Source: Albugo candida
Lineage: Eukaryota > Oomycota > Peronosporomycetes > Albuginales
Assembly: GCA_040437565.1 (NCBI GenBank)
Contig: JBDOQK010000016.1
Span: forward strand, 372,001-436,000
Direction of reading: 5' to 3'
DNA: 64,000 bases
In this document: piece after piece, positions 53,798 through 64,000 of the stretch
Layout: each line of letters opens with the position of its first letter
Numbering within the stretch: the stretch's first letter is position 1
Made by a program: the position numbers and the translations under genes
Notes under the pieces: model-generated
The model's database searches: none
Seen by the model: only the letters and a program-made list of their open reading frames with translations
What the model was told of the DNA's origin: nothing

Positions 53798-54744
53798 TCA
53801 CTTCACGTTTGCGTGATTTTTCCAAAATTCAACTGATTTAATGTACTGGTTCCGATTTAAGGGAACACCGGAGCCGCCTTCCTCTTTTCCTAGAGCATTC
53901 CGCATCATTGTGATTGGTGTCATGGGTAATTCGTAATCCACATTCTGAGCTTTGATAGAGATAATTCCCCACGGAGCTTCATTTTGCGTCTGATCCATTG
54001 CTGTGCCAGTCGCCTTGTTCTCGTTTTGTATCTGATCTCGATTGTACAAAATTATGTCAAGATACTTTGCCATGGATGGAGTCACACTATGTGATGGAAA
54101 CCAGCGCACTAGTCTGTGCAAAAGATAAGAACAAGCAGGTAATGAATAGTTACCACGCACGTACACTGGCAATTCGTGTGCTGCTCGTGCTTCATAATCG
54201 GACATCAGTAAATGAGCATTGGCTTGTGTGATTTTGACCGTATTTGTGCGCGTGTCCGTAAAATTTTCCACAAAAAGATGCTTGCAAAATGGCGCATACC
54301 TAGCTTCGAATGAGAACGCTTTTTGCCGGCAAATGATACGACAGTGTGTACCCATCAATGAGTTTCTTGTTATGCTGCACATAAATTTCATTAATGCGCT
54401 TTTCAAATTCCTTTTTGTCGAAATTAATCCGTGTGCCGTTGTACTTGGGATCATCAAACTGTCGAAAGCAAAACGGGTCTGAACAACATTCTGTTAGCCT
54501 TACATGTGTAATTATTGCATGAACTAGTACCTAGCACAAGGTCGTGTTTAACCTCGGTCTCCTCCAATTTTTCAGTCGAGATTGCAGCATCATCAACTTT
54601 GCCTGTCATATTCGCAATCATATTCCGTAATCCTCTGACGATTATGAGTTGATTATTTCGTCCAAAATTGGATGATTGATCGCCAACAGTTGAAGAAATG
54701 ACTCTTGTGGAAGGTAGCGTCGACTCTAAGACACAACGCAGCAT
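53798..54744 (-). CDS. DUF3228 family protein, probably mitochondrial
   Basis: Exon 1 (ATG at 54744) encodes MLRCVLESTLPSTRVISSTV, a presequence-like start, ending KHDLVL; a 52-nt intron joins to DPFCFRQFDDPKYNGTRINF and FEKRINEIYVQHNKKLIDGY. The last part is the DUF3228 signature: YAPFCKHLFVENFTDTRTNT, YVRGNYSLPACSYLLHRLVR, WFPSH, APWGIISIKAQNVDYELPMT and RNALGKEEGGSGVPLNRNQY. The frame shifts by one between HLPAK and SFEARYAPF near 54330, at a run of five A; either one base is wrong or the gene is broken. The biochemical function of DUF3228 is unknown. Found in plants, algae and stramenopiles. Confidence 0.75.
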
Positions 54745-54939
54745 TCCTTTTTTCAAAAATCGCTGGAAATAAAAACCGAAATGTCATGTGACAATTGTGA
54801 GGGAACTCAATTTTTTTCCCGAGGTCACACACAGTACCTTATAGAACCAAGATCAAATGACAGTGAAAGCCAATCAACGCAAACCCTCTATTACTGGACC
54901 TCTACCTACATTGAAGGATCTAGTATTTCGCACGCTTCC

Positions 54940-56267
54940 TTATTTTGGGTACGATGACAAAGAACCGAGTGCTACTTGTTTTCTGATACAATCCAATTGC
55001 TTGAGTTGGGCATCCATACTATTTTGCAGCTTAACCTGTTTAGGAATTGTTGGTGAGATGGATTGCATCCTAGAGAAAAAAGAAATCAACCTGTTGTTCC
55101 ATGAGATGCTCTAGCCTTTGCATTATGTCCAATTGATTTGACATACACCCATCTTCCGTCGAAAAGCTTTTTGAGCAGTTGTCCATGTCCTTTCGCGGCT
55201 GAGAGAAGCTTGATTGACTGTCGACTGAACTTTGGCGTTTCTCGAGCATCAGCTCGATAAAGCCTGTACCGATGATGGCACCTGGTAGTGCAAATAAGAT
55301 CATTCCCCAAAGGGACAGCATGCTTGCAAATGTGCGCCCTGAACTCGTGATTGGCACGATATCACCGTAGCCCAAAGACGTGATGGTTTCGATAGACCAC
55401 CATGCGCATCGACCAACACTCGTGAATACGGTTGGTTGCGCTTCGTTTTCGAGAAAGAAAATCACGGTTGATGATAATAACACGACTACAGTCGTAAGAT
55501 ACGTTATTATGAAGAGTTCTTCACTTTTTCGACTGAAAATGATCCTGAGATTCTGCATTGCGTTATAGTAACGCTCAAGTCGCAAGAAAGAGAGTACACG
55601 GAGTAGTCGCAGCCCACGGAGCGAGGTTATGCCACGATACGTTGGATGCATTTCAATCTGCCTGCAGGTGTCATCTCAGCACATCGCGCATGAGTAGAGA
55701 AAAATCGTACATGTGATTGAACCCAATTTCCATGTAGAAAGGTAGCAGGGACGCAAGGTCGATGAGGGACATGGGTTTGATCATCCACTTGATTCTGTGT
55801 CACAAAACGATTACGCAAATCGCAATGGTACGAGCAACATTGAAAGACCTTCCAAAAAGCGTGTTGTGATATCGTTTGTCTTCAACACACGACCATACTC
55901 GTAGAAAATAGTCCAGTGTGAAGATGGTTGTGGACACGAGCAGGAACATTCGATACCCATTTGATAAGATTGCTGCAGTAGAATCTATAAGTACAGTGTC
56001 CATGAAGCGCAACTGTAACAAACATGAATTTTCCGATCTTTTAGTAACTGAAGTGTCAGCGATTGCCAGGACGACATTCACAAATATCAATGATAAGATG
56101 CTAAGTTCCATTACGTAAGAAAACTGCTGTAGGCGTGTGGCAGGAGACTTGTTTACGGGTCGATATCTCAACACAGTGTAGATGTCATGTCGAAGAGAAC
56201 AATATGACAAAGAAGAGCTTCTGCTGAAAAGCAATCGAGACTTTTCGGTACCACAGAAGTCTCCCAT
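54940..56267 (-). CDS. Voltage-gated potassium channel (six-helix Kv type)
   Basis: Exons connected by short introns. Helices S1-S3 include MELSILSLIFVNVVLAIADT and MFLLVSTTIFTLDYFLRVWS; a splice restores FGRIKWMIKPMSLIDLASLL. S4 carries the voltage-sensing Arg ladder RGLRLLRVLSFLRLERYYNA. S5, then pore: WWSIETITSLGYGDIVP, with the filter GYGD, then S6 GMILFALPGAIIGTGFIELM. A 57-nt intron (GTTGAT...AACAG) then joins EHLMEQQ to VKLQNSMDAQLKQLDCIRKQ, a coiled-coil tail, with the stop at 54940; without splicing the frame would end at 55070. The start is uncertain: ATG 56267 is used, but a splice acceptor just upstream (TTTTAG/GTGACAG) suggests a further 5' exon. Confidence 0.88.
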
Positions 56268-56470
56268 TAGCTCCAGATCTGTCACCTAAAAATACCACCG
56301 ACTCGTCCTAACGCATAAATCGATGACGGCAAATGAAAATATAAATGGGTTTTCACGTTACATCTTAGTGGTGACTCGACTCGACACATGCACTACAATT
56401 ACATGAAGTCTATGGTCGGACAAATAAATGTTTTTTTCGGATATTGTACACTTTTTGCATATTCAGCCAA

Positions 56471-58234
56471 TCATTCCTTCAGAACTTGCAATTGTTGCAA
56501 TAATTGTACCAACTCGTCCGCGGGCGGTCGTCGATCCGGATTCGCATCGAGACAACGCATTGCCAATAATCGAACTTTCTGTGGGCACGCGCGGCTGAAA
56601 GTGGGACGTAGTCCAAGTTGTGCAACCGCACGAGCAATTTTGACAGGCGTCACTCTTCTACCCGCTCCGTCTTTATGGTCGGAATAAGGAAGATGGTGTG
56701 TATCGAGTTCGGACATGACGACCCCGAACGAGTAGATATCCGCTTTTTCCGTATACTTTCTGCCTAACAAAACTTCTGGTGCTATCCAATACACTGTACC
56801 GACTCCCGCGGTCATTGTTTCTTCCAGCTCGCGTTCTCGACTAATCCCAAAATCACTCAACTTGGCACGGAATTGATGATCCAGTAAAACATTTTTCGAT
56901 TTGAGATCGCGGTGGATAACTTTGGGCTGTAAGGAATGCAAATACGACAANNNNNNNNNNNNNNNNNNNNNNNNNNNNNNNNNNNNNNNNNNNNNNNNNN
57001 NNNNNNNNNNNNNNNNNNNNNNNNNNNNNNNNNNNNNNNNNNNNNNNNNNCGTCGATCCGGATTCGCATCGAGACAACGCATTGCCAATAATCGAACTTT
57101 CTGTGGGCACGCGCGGCTGAAAGTGGGACGTAGTCCAAGTTGTGCAACCGCACGAGCAATTTTGACAGGCGTCACTCTTCTACCCGCTCCGTCTTTATGG
57201 TCGGAATAAGGAAGATGGTGTGTATCGAGTTCGGACATGACGACCCCGAACGAGTAGATATCCGCTTTTTCCGTATACTTTCTGCCTAACAAAACTTCTG
57301 GTGCTATCCAATACACTGTACCGACTCCCGCGGTCATTGTTTCTTCCAGCTCGCGTTCTCGACTAATCCCAAAATCACTCAACTTGGCACGGAATTGATG
57401 ATCCAGTAAAACATTTTTCGATTTGAGATCGCGGTGGATAACTTTGGGCTGTAAGGAATGCAAATACGACAAGGCTTCTGCGATATCTTCTGCTAGATAC
57501 AGTTTCTGGTCGTACCAGCGCAGTTGACCTTGCTTCTTTTTCAGATGATCGAAAAGATCCCCACGCGGCATGTACTCGGTCACCGCACATAGATCTTGAA
57601 CATTAATCCAGGATAACCCGACAAACTCCACGATTTTGGGATGAGAAAACGAAGCCATCAGTTTGATTTCCGCTGCGAAACATTCGATTTCCTTCTCGTC
57701 ATTTTTCCTCTCTGCGAGCATTCGTTTGACCGCTACTTGACGATCTTCTAGCTGCGCCAACCATACTTCCCCAAATGCTCCCTTTGATACAACACGAGTA
57801 AAATATAATGAGGAATACGGAATGTACCGTTGTTGAATTGTACTATCTTGCTGAAAATCCCCAAGCACGCGTGTAGCGAAATCGGCCGTTTGCACTGTGT
57901 CTTGATCGTGTGAGTTTGAGGACGCAATAAATGATAAATCAATCGGCTTAGAAAGATCAGCTGGGATTGAGACTTTAGAATCCGAATTTTGTGATGATTT
58001 ATCCAGTTCTGTTCCGAGACGTAGTTGTCGATATGGGGTGTTACTGACGGACGGAGCAATGAGATGGTGGTAATTAACGGCTTCCCGTGGTGATCGATGA
58101 CGTAATCTTTTGTCACGACGACACCACCAGAAACAACCCATAATGAGTACAAGTATAAGAAACACAGCCAGACCCACGACCAAATAAACGATTGTAGATC
58201 CCGAGGAAGCACGCTCACTTAAACTTCGATCCAT
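56471..58234 (-). CDS. TKL-family receptor-like protein kinase
   Basis: Crosses a gap with a 422-bp artefactual duplication; collapsed it gives 413 residues. A short outside segment, a membrane helix (TIVYLVVGLAVFLILVLIMG) with WWCRRDKRLRHR stop-transfer, a Ser-rich juxtamembrane region, then a complete kinase: GAFGEVW glycine loop, VAVKRM (ATP Lys), Glu in the C-helix, HRDLKSKNVLLD catalytic loop, SDFGISRE (Mg-binding Asp), GTVYWIAPEVLLGRKY, ADIYSFGVVMSELDTHHLPY, and final RCLDANPDRRPPADELVQLL. LKSKN and the activation segment are typical of oomycete tyrosine-kinase-like kinases. There is no large ectodomain and no clear signal peptide, so the helix itself probably directs insertion. Confidence 0.9.
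   Translation of the reverse strand: MDRSLSERASSGSTIVYLVVGLAVFLILVLIMGCFWWCRRDKRLRHRSPREAVNYHHLIAPSVSNTPYRQLRLGTELDKSSQNSDSKVSIPADLSKPIDLSFIASSNSHDQDTVQTADFATRVLGDFQQDSTIQQRYIPYSSLYFTRVVSKGAFGEVWLAQLEDRQVAVKRMLAERKNDEKEIECFAAEIKLMASFSHPKIVEFVGLSWINVQDLCAVTEYMPRGDLFDHLKKKQGQLRWYDQKLYLAEDIAEALSYLHSLQPKVIHRDLKSKNVLLDHQFRAKLSDFGISRERELEETMTAGVGTVYWIAPEVLLGRKYTEKADIYSFGVVMSELDTHHLPYSDHKDGAGRRVTPVKIARAVAQLGLRPTFSRACPQKVRLLAMRCLDANPDRXXXXXXXXXXXXXXXXXXXXXXXXXXXXXXXXXXLSYLHSLQPKVIHRDLKSKNVLLDHQFRAKLSDFGISRERELEETMTAGVGTVYWIAPEVLLGRKYTEKADIYSFGVVMSELDTHHLPYSDHKDGAGRRVTPVKIARAVAQLGLRPTFSRACPQKVRLLAMRCLDANPDRRPPADELVQLLQQLQVLKE
56529..56950. repeat. Gap-flanking duplicate (left copy, 422 bp)
   Basis: Same as 57051-57472, separated by 100 N (56951-57050). 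Repeats the C-lobe of the TKL kinase, giving a false kinase with a doubled domain. Unmerged contig ends. Confidence 0.92.
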
Positions 58235-58461
58235 TCTTGGGTTTCTGTACTATACGGTTTGGGACTGGTCGAAGTTGGCTTCTTAATGAAATGTATCAAA
58301 CCCGAAAGGTTTTGGTTTCAGAAAAATATAGTTCTCTTTATCATTACTCACTATACCTTTTCTCATAAATTTTATACACTCCACCAGCCATTGTGGATAG
58401 GACCAGACGTAAAAATACTATGTATAAGCGAGCTACACTCTTAATAACGCTTCCAAAACAG

Positions 58462-60264
58462 CTACATACTTGAGTTTGTCTCGTTGACTAGATCTGTCGC
58501 AAGATCAGCAAACTTTTGCTGCGGAAAAAAGGTTGATAGAAGCTTGTAATTTCAAAAGTAATAACTTACCCGAAGATTTCTGATAGCTTCATTTAGCTCA
58601 TTCGCATTTACTGTTTCCGCTTCAGAAAAATTACATTAGTGTACTTTAAAATGTTGACAGTCCTTACCGATTTGCAGCGTTTTCGTGTCACGAGATTCCA
58701 AATGTTGCTCGTAAAACAACACTTCCAATTTGTGTAAGTGTCGTCTCAAGGTCGCAACATCGCGTCCGAATCCTTCCATTTCCATTCTCCGCCGAGTTTC
58801 CAGCGAGCGGTAGCGATTCCGAAGGGATCGAAGACGCGCTTGTAAATCTTCCGTACGCTGACGATAGGTATCTTGCATCGAGCCAATCTGATCTTTCAAT
58901 CCACTAATTTCACGCTCACGAGTCTGCAATTGCTTTTGTTGAATCTTCTCTTTATCTCGGTCGTGGATAGATTCCTTTCTACTTGTCAAGCTTGATAATT
59001 CATTCTCTTGATGTTCCAGCAATCGGTATCGTTCCTGTAGTGAAGAGAGCTCTTCTAACACCAGCCGCTCGTTCTCTTGTGAATTGTGACGTAATACCAA
59101 GTATTCTGCTGTAGTCTGGTGAAGTATACGATTTGTTTTATCCAATTCTTTCTCCAACTGCCGATTTCGTTGAATAGCCTCATCACACTTTTGAGTTTGC
59201 TTGTTTCTGATCATAGAAAGTTGTGCTGTGAGCATCTGATACAAAAAGAAGTGAGTACTGATGCTCCTTTCACCGATAAAGAGTGCTCAAAGCACCTGAA
59301 TACGTTCTTCGGCATTTTTTTCCCGCACTGCATAGTCTTCTTTCACAATGTTCATCTTCTTTTGCGCAAGAGCGAGTTCTTGGGTCAGATTTTCAATTTT
59401 CAATGAATCTTGCTAAAGAGAGATCGCATCATCAAAGAGCGTTCCCTCGTAACAAAATAGTAATTACCGATTGCGTTTTTGTATCGGCTATCGATTTTCT
59501 GTGCACATCGGAGATTGTTTGATTCGTTGATTTATCGGAGATTGCTTTTCTCTTCTGATTTGTAGTTTTTGTCCTCGCGGCGACCGATCCTATGTACATG
59601 GTTGAAGGATACGCATATATCTGAGGTATCATAGCTGCATCATCCACAGTTTTGGGGCTCTAAAATTATACTTGCTTGAACGAGGAAGCAAAATATTCCT
59701 TCAGTGGCTTACCTCATCTAAGATTGGCTCTGATATTGTCAGTAAGCGCTCAATTTTATCCCGATCCACCTTTTCCTGACTTCGCAGAATTTCATTCTCT
59801 GTTTGTATTACTTGTATATGGCTCTTTTGCTTGTATAAATCTTGTTCAAGAGAGGTAAGGCTTTTCTCGAGACGCTCAATCTAATGAAAGCAGCACAGGT
59901 TTGAGAGTTGTCAGTGTAGTTACACGAACGTACAAGTAGAATTGATCACCTCTTTGTCTCTAGCTCGAAGTGTCCATTTTAGTCGATGACTTTGTTCCTT
60001 GGAAATCTATAATTCCTGTCAGCTTCCATATTGAATGTTGATGGAATGTCGTACCTCAATCCTAGCTATATGTTGCATGAAAGTCTCGCGTTCATGATGA
60101 AATTGAGTACAGCGCTGCCGGTAGTATTCGAGCAGTGTTCCATTCTTATCCGTATCATCAGTTTTTGTATTGGCATATTCAATTTCACCGATGCTTTTTG
60201 ATGAATACGGACGGGCTCCTGTAAACGTCAATAGGCCATCCGCGTCAATCTTTTCCGACGCCAT
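58462..60264 (-). CDS. CCDC77-like coiled-coil protein, multi-exon
   Basis: About seven short exons. From ATG 60264: MASEKIDADGLLTFTGARPY, LLEYYRQRCTQFHHERETFM, ISKEQSHRLKWTLRARDKE, IERLEKSLTSLEQDLYKQKS, MIPQIYAYPSTMYIGSVAAR, ENLTQELALAQKKMNIVKED, then a long coiled-coil exon (MLTAQLSMIRNKQTQKCDEA to HKLEVLFYEQHLESRDTKTL) and LQIAETVNANELNEAIRNLR plus a last small exon. LLEYYRxR followed by coiled coils resembles CCDC77, a centrosome/flagellum-associated protein in animals; this is a resemblance, not a proof. Almost the whole protein is heptad-rich. The last exon is uncertain: two frames (QKFADLATDLVNE and DKLKYVAVLEALLRV) are both coding-like. Confidence 0.65.
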
Positions 60265-60372
60265 GTCTGAACATTCAAATATCATCGATGTTACGCTAAG
60301 GTGGCACAACCACAGGCGATTCATGTATACCGAATGTAGCTGCTTGAAAAAAACATAGCTATCATGTGTCGA

Positions 60373-60561
60373 TTACGTTTTGTATCGAATGTAATGTTTG
60401 ACACGTCGAATCTTGTCACCCATTCCCTCCTTGCCTTTCCAGGTTATACGCCACGTGATTCGCCAGTCTGTCTCTGACTCAGCGGTACTATTGGTCGGTT
60501 CTGAATTCTGATTGATAGAAATTCCACCGCATTCAAACAAAATTATAAATTCATAGGTCAT
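60373..60561 (-). CDS. Small hypothetical protein, 62 aa
   Basis: A frame from ATG 60561, divergent from the gene at 60584 with 22 bp between. It reads MTYEFIILFECGGISINQNS, a polar middle, and WRITWKGKEGMGDKIRRVKH at the C-terminus, basic and Trp-rich. The composition looks coding and the position fits the compact layout, but no family is recognised and it may be part of a longer spliced gene. Confidence 0.35.
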   Translation of the reverse strand: MTYEFIILFECGGISINQNSEPTNSTAESETDWRITWRITWKGKEGMGDKIRRVKHYIRYKT

Positions 60562-60583
60562 TTTTCTATTGAGCAAGCTCAAA

Positions 60584-61222
60584 ATGGACAATTTTCGCGT
60601 TATAGTGAATCGAGCTGGCAATACACTTTTTGTTGTCGGTTCGAGTGCTGCGGTAATCGGAAAGGAGAAAGGACTGCAAGCTTTTCATGCGGCGTCTGGA
60701 GCTGCCGCCATAGGGAGAGAAAAAGTGAAAAGCACGAATGCATTTCAGACAGCGTGTAATGCCGCTGCTGTTGGAAAGGAGAAGGCTAGCGCAACAGCAA
60801 CCGTTGGGAAAACTAAAGCTTCATCCGCTTATACGCTACTCAAAAGTCGTTTACAACGGCGTAGTTCAGACCCAACGTGCGAGTCGAATCCAGCGGTGGT
60901 ATCTGGATCAAAGGAGTTCTATAAGTACGAAATGACCGAAGAGGAGCGTCGAAAGAAAAGAGCAGAATCGAAAAGAAGAGCAGCAAAGAACGGGACCTCA
61001 AGTAGTAGTAGTCGTCGCAAGGAGCGTCGAAGTCAGACATCAGAGCGCTCGAAAAGCACTCTCAATGGCGAATTCTCAGACAAAGAGCATATTAGAAAAC
61101 TCCGATCCAAGTCAACAGTCTCAAGTCATCCGGAGCATACAAAAGAACGACGTAAAACGAACCGGGACGGAAGCGATCGAACCAACTCGCGCTCGAAAAC
61201 GACCCGTGAAATGAACCTATAG
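60584..61222 (+). CDS. Alanine-rich repeat protein with basic Ser/Arg tail, 212 aa
   Basis: A single exon. The first 100 residues contain three loose repeats of about 22 residues around the core A-A-(V/A)-(I/V)-G-(K/R)-E-K (SSAAVIGKEKGLQAF, GAAAIGREKVKSTNAF, NAAAVGKEKASATATV), which would form an amphipathic alanine-rich helix. The second half is highly charged: EMTEEERRKKRAESKRRAAK, then Ser runs and RRKERRSQTSERSKST. No domain recognised. The tail looks like a nucleic-acid-binding or nuclear region; that is only inference. Confidence 0.65.
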   Translation: MDNFRVIVNRAGNTLFVVGSSAAVIGKEKGLQAFHAASGAAAIGREKVKSTNAFQTACNAAAVGKEKASATATVGKTKASSAYTLLKSRLQRRSSDPTCESNPAVVSGSKEFYKYEMTEEERRKKRAESKRRAAKNGTSSSSSRRKERRSQTSERSKSTLNGEFSDKEHIRKLRSKSTVSSHPEHTKERRKTNRDGSDRTNSRSKTTREMNL

Positions 61223-62839
61223 AGGGGCTTCCAATGTTGGTGAAATCAAGTTATGCAATATTGGTTATTTGAAATGCTTCCCCGCTCGACTTCATTTACA
61301 TTGCAAAAGTATTAGAAAACAGTAAATTACGTGTTATTAAATAAAGAGGAAGAATCCATTCAAACTTCTAGGACCCCTGACGTGTGTTCCAAGTAATTTT
61401 ACCTCAATTAGGCTTTCTTTATCTAGTTTGCAGGTGTCTAGAGCTGACAAACAGCTCAGCAATCCGCACCCGCATTCGTTTGCAAGAGCGAGTGCTCATT
61501 CTTTCTTTTCAAATGTCTCAAAAGCGTTTCTCATTCTACCTTCGGCTCACCCGTCGAGTTATTATGTAAAGCTGTGAGAGTAGAATATGAGCCGTAATCA
61601 CAATATTACTTGCACGCTAAACAAACGGTCACGTACATCAGCATCAGCAGTACAATCAAGTTGAAAATATATAATACCGTCAACTCATCGATCTCCTCCA
61701 AACCTTTTTAATCTATGTCGCTATATGCGCTAATCGATTTGTTCTTTTTCGCTACGCAATACCATTCAGTCGTTGGACATCGAACAATATAGGGTGTTGT
61801 TTTAGGAGATGCGCATAGAGACGCCTCTTCAAAACTTGATAAAGATCGATTCAAAATCCACATATCCTCTTCCTTCAGCCTTGAAAGTAATTGGCCTCAG
61901 TTATATGGTATTGTATCTATCTTGCTAGTCTCTCGATTAAATCGTTCTACTCAGCCTTGAATATTGGTAAGTCTTCTACTACTCCGAACGGTAAAAACAG
62001 ACTACGCTTAGTATGAGTTTCCTCAGTTTGATCGGCCTCTCTTCCCACCAGCACGGTACCAAATGTTCATCATGATGCAGCTTGTCGCATTACTGAGTCG
62101 TGTTGGCATTATAAGATTTATCGGCGAGAATGCTGTCGATACTCTTTTTGAGGACATTTTGCAGCTGATTGCTCGTATCCTTGCAAAACTCCGCTTCAGG
62201 CTTTTTATCCCATTGTGCTTTCTTTTCTACTCCGCGTAGCTCGTTGGATACTCACCTCTTCTATCAGATATCCATGATAATAATGCCGTGTAAGATCAGG
62301 AAATCTTCCCGAACTAGTGGCAAACACTTTGCCATACATTGAATGTCATGAGGATTCTTGATTCATAGCGTTTCCTTTCTGCATGTTCATCGTGCACGAA
62401 TCTAAACACTCACTTGGTTGCCCGCCGCCTTCGTGTCTTTTTTTTTCGTAGAATCACTAAGAGCGTTAAATTTTCCTTGGGATAGATTTGCCAGCCCGGG
62501 AAGCATCGTAATTAATCGGTAAGCAAAATCGATTCAGTATCCATCTGTTCAACGCCATGTTCGTCTAATTGCATAATAAATGCTCATAAATATAATATCC
62601 TGTTCATCAGTATGATGACATTAAACATCTTCCCCTCAATCAAACAATGTGAACATTAAAATTTTGTGGCTTTGGATGTGAGCTGAGCGAGTCAGCTTCA
62701 CACCCATCGGATCCGTGTTGATACGATATACTTGACATCATGTCGTGATTAAAAACGTAAACAAAACACTCGCATTCCGTTGATGTTGGGTACACATTCA
62801 AAAGGTCTGGCTTACAGCAAACGGTAAACATACGGCTTT

Positions 62840-63011
62840 ACCGGTACTTTCCAAGCATAATAACAAATCATCCACNNNNNNNNNNNNNNNNNNNNNNNNN
62901 NNNNNNNNNNNNNNNNNNNNNNNNNNNNNNNNNNNNNNNNNNNNNNNNNNNNNNNNNNNNNNNNNNNNNNNNNNNACCGGTACTTTCCAAGCATAATAAC
63001 AAATCATCCAC
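62840..63011. repeat. 36-bp direct copies around a 100-N gap
   Basis: 62840-62875 and 62976-63011 are identical, with 100 N (62876-62975) between. Contig overlap artefact. Confidence 0.92.
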
Positions 63012-63237
63012 TACACCTTAATGCTGCTCATTTTTGCTACCTGTAAATGTCCAAGCCATTTATGCCGTATACTTGCTTCCTCTTGTTTGTCGTGCACATG
63101 TCAGATTGACGGTTAGAACTTCATTGCATAAATGGATGAACACTTTGTCTACTCTTGAGTTGCCCGATCAAACTACTCTGTACGCTGTAAGTAAATTCCT
63201 CTAGTGAACTTGAGAGCACAGAGTACTGTGTAATTAA

Positions 63238-63881
63238 TCCTGTCGTAGACACAAATTACGCTGCAAGTCGCATCAAATTCGAACTCGGAAGAAGTACTTG
63301 GGTATTTTCAAGATTTCACATCGAGATGATCCGATCGACTTCAAAAGTATGACCATTTGCTGGGTGAGACTAGTGAAAGATATTCTACCGCTAGCATAAT
63401 TTACCAAAGCCAGATAAAGGGAATTGCTATTTCCACCCACCACGTGACATTCTGAATAATCCGATTACGGCGTTATTTTCACTCACCTTTTTATGTAAGG
63501 GGCACTTCTNNNNNNNNNNNNNNNNNNNNNNNNNNNNNNNNNNNNNNNNNNNNNNNNNNNNNNNNNNNNNNNNNNNNNNNNNNNNNNNNNNNNNNNNNNN
63601 NNNNNNNNNTCCTGTCGTAGACACAAATTACGCTGCAAGTCGCATCAAATTCGAACTCGGAAGAAGTACTTGGGTATTTTCAAGATTTCACATCGAGATG
63701 ATCCGATCGACTTCAAAAGTATGACCATTTGCTGGGTGAGACTAGTGAAAGATATTCTACCGCTAGCATAATTTACCAAAGCCAGATAAAGGGAATTGCT
63801 ATTTCCACCCACCACGTGACATTCTGAATAATCCGATTACGGCGTTATTTTCACTCACCTTTTTATGTAAGGGGCACTTCT
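63238..63881. repeat. 272-bp direct copies around a 100-N gap
   Basis: 63238-63509 and 63610-63881 are the same sequence, with 100 N (63510-63609) between. Contig overlap artefact in the gene-free right end. Confidence 0.92.
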
Positions 63882-64000
63882 CTCAGAAGTATTGATTGGT
63901 AGACCCACCCTGGATGCATATAATCTGCCAGAACGGCCTGTCTCCAAGAGTATTGAAAATCGGCTATCCGTGTCGCATCGGTACGAGATAATATAGAGTA

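Larger units (their letters stand above)
61223..64000. other. Terminal stretch without a supportable gene
   Basis: About 2.8 kb with two artefactual gaps. One coding-like run appears on the minus strand near 62095-62240 (KKAQWDKKPEAEFCKDTSNQ, then SIDSILADKSYNANTTQ) ending at a stop; no family recognised. Everything else is short frames. It may be the flank of a gene beyond the window or another decayed region. Confidence 0.45.

Noticed and set aside
56471-58234. A kinase with a duplicated C-lobe
   Set aside because: The doubled part consists of exact copies around a 100-N gap; collapsing gives a normal kinase.
62095-62240. Tctex-type dynein light chain fragment
   Set aside because: SIDSILADKSYNANTTQ has a faint resemblance, but the following conserved strands are absent and the frame stops at once.
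1-64000. tRNA, rRNA or CRISPR features
   Set aside because: No T-arm/acceptor pairings, rRNA segments or spaced direct repeats were found by eye on either strand; CRISPR is not expected in a eukaryote.

Overview
The window looks like a compact oomycete nuclear contig, most likely a white-rust (Albugo-type) genome. The evidence is indirect: genes packed on both strands with tiny intergenic gaps, very short GT-AG introns (about 50-65 nt where both ends can be placed), eukaryotic multidomain proteins, and stramenopile hallmarks (FKS-type callose synthase, flagellar DM10 protein, TKL receptor-like kinase, a prolyl 4-hydroxylase with a large insert). The genus is an inference; nothing in the sequence proves it.

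Layout. 0-9.4 kb is gene-dense: a partial J-protein, glycine cleavage H protein, a PH/EDR2-C lipid-binding-type protein, exosome subunit RRP43 and, divergent from it, a small gene encoding a TatA/TatB-like protein. 9.4-24.7 kb is a gene-poor, decayed stretch: a broken Crinkler-type kinase remnant, a pepsin-like protein without its second catalytic Asp, remnants of a membrane protein, a 160-bp repeated coding fragment, a prolyl 4-hydroxylase, and decayed copies of P5C dehydrogenase and NMD3. 24.7-61.2 kb is clean and dense: eIF2-alpha, a tiny spliced gene, a membrane-anchored GH5 protein, cytochrome b5, an EFHC/DM10 protein, coiled-coil and PX proteins, betaine-aldehyde-type dehydrogenase, a twin-ATPase ABC protein, an NCBP3-like RNA protein, DNA topoisomerase II, a callose synthase fused to an MFS transporter, a DUF3228 protein, a voltage-gated K+ channel, a TKL kinase, a CCDC77-like coiled-coil protein and an alanine-rich basic protein. 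61.2-64 kb holds no gene I can support.

Assembly. Ten 100-N gaps are present. Eight are flanked by direct copies of the same sequence (31 to 790 bp, one visible mismatch), so the apparent duplications of parts of the GH5/cytochrome b5, NCBP3-like, callose synthase and TKL kinase genes are almost certainly contig ends that were not merged. Gene models crossing them must be collapsed to one copy.

Most interesting: the nuclear TatA/B-like gene (oomycete mitochondrial genomes are known to encode TatC), a GH5 protein with Gln in the position of the catalytic nucleophile, the callose synthase-MFS fusion, a pseudo-aspartic protease, and the prolyl hydroxylase whose catalytic fold is split by two tandem ~115-residue repeats.
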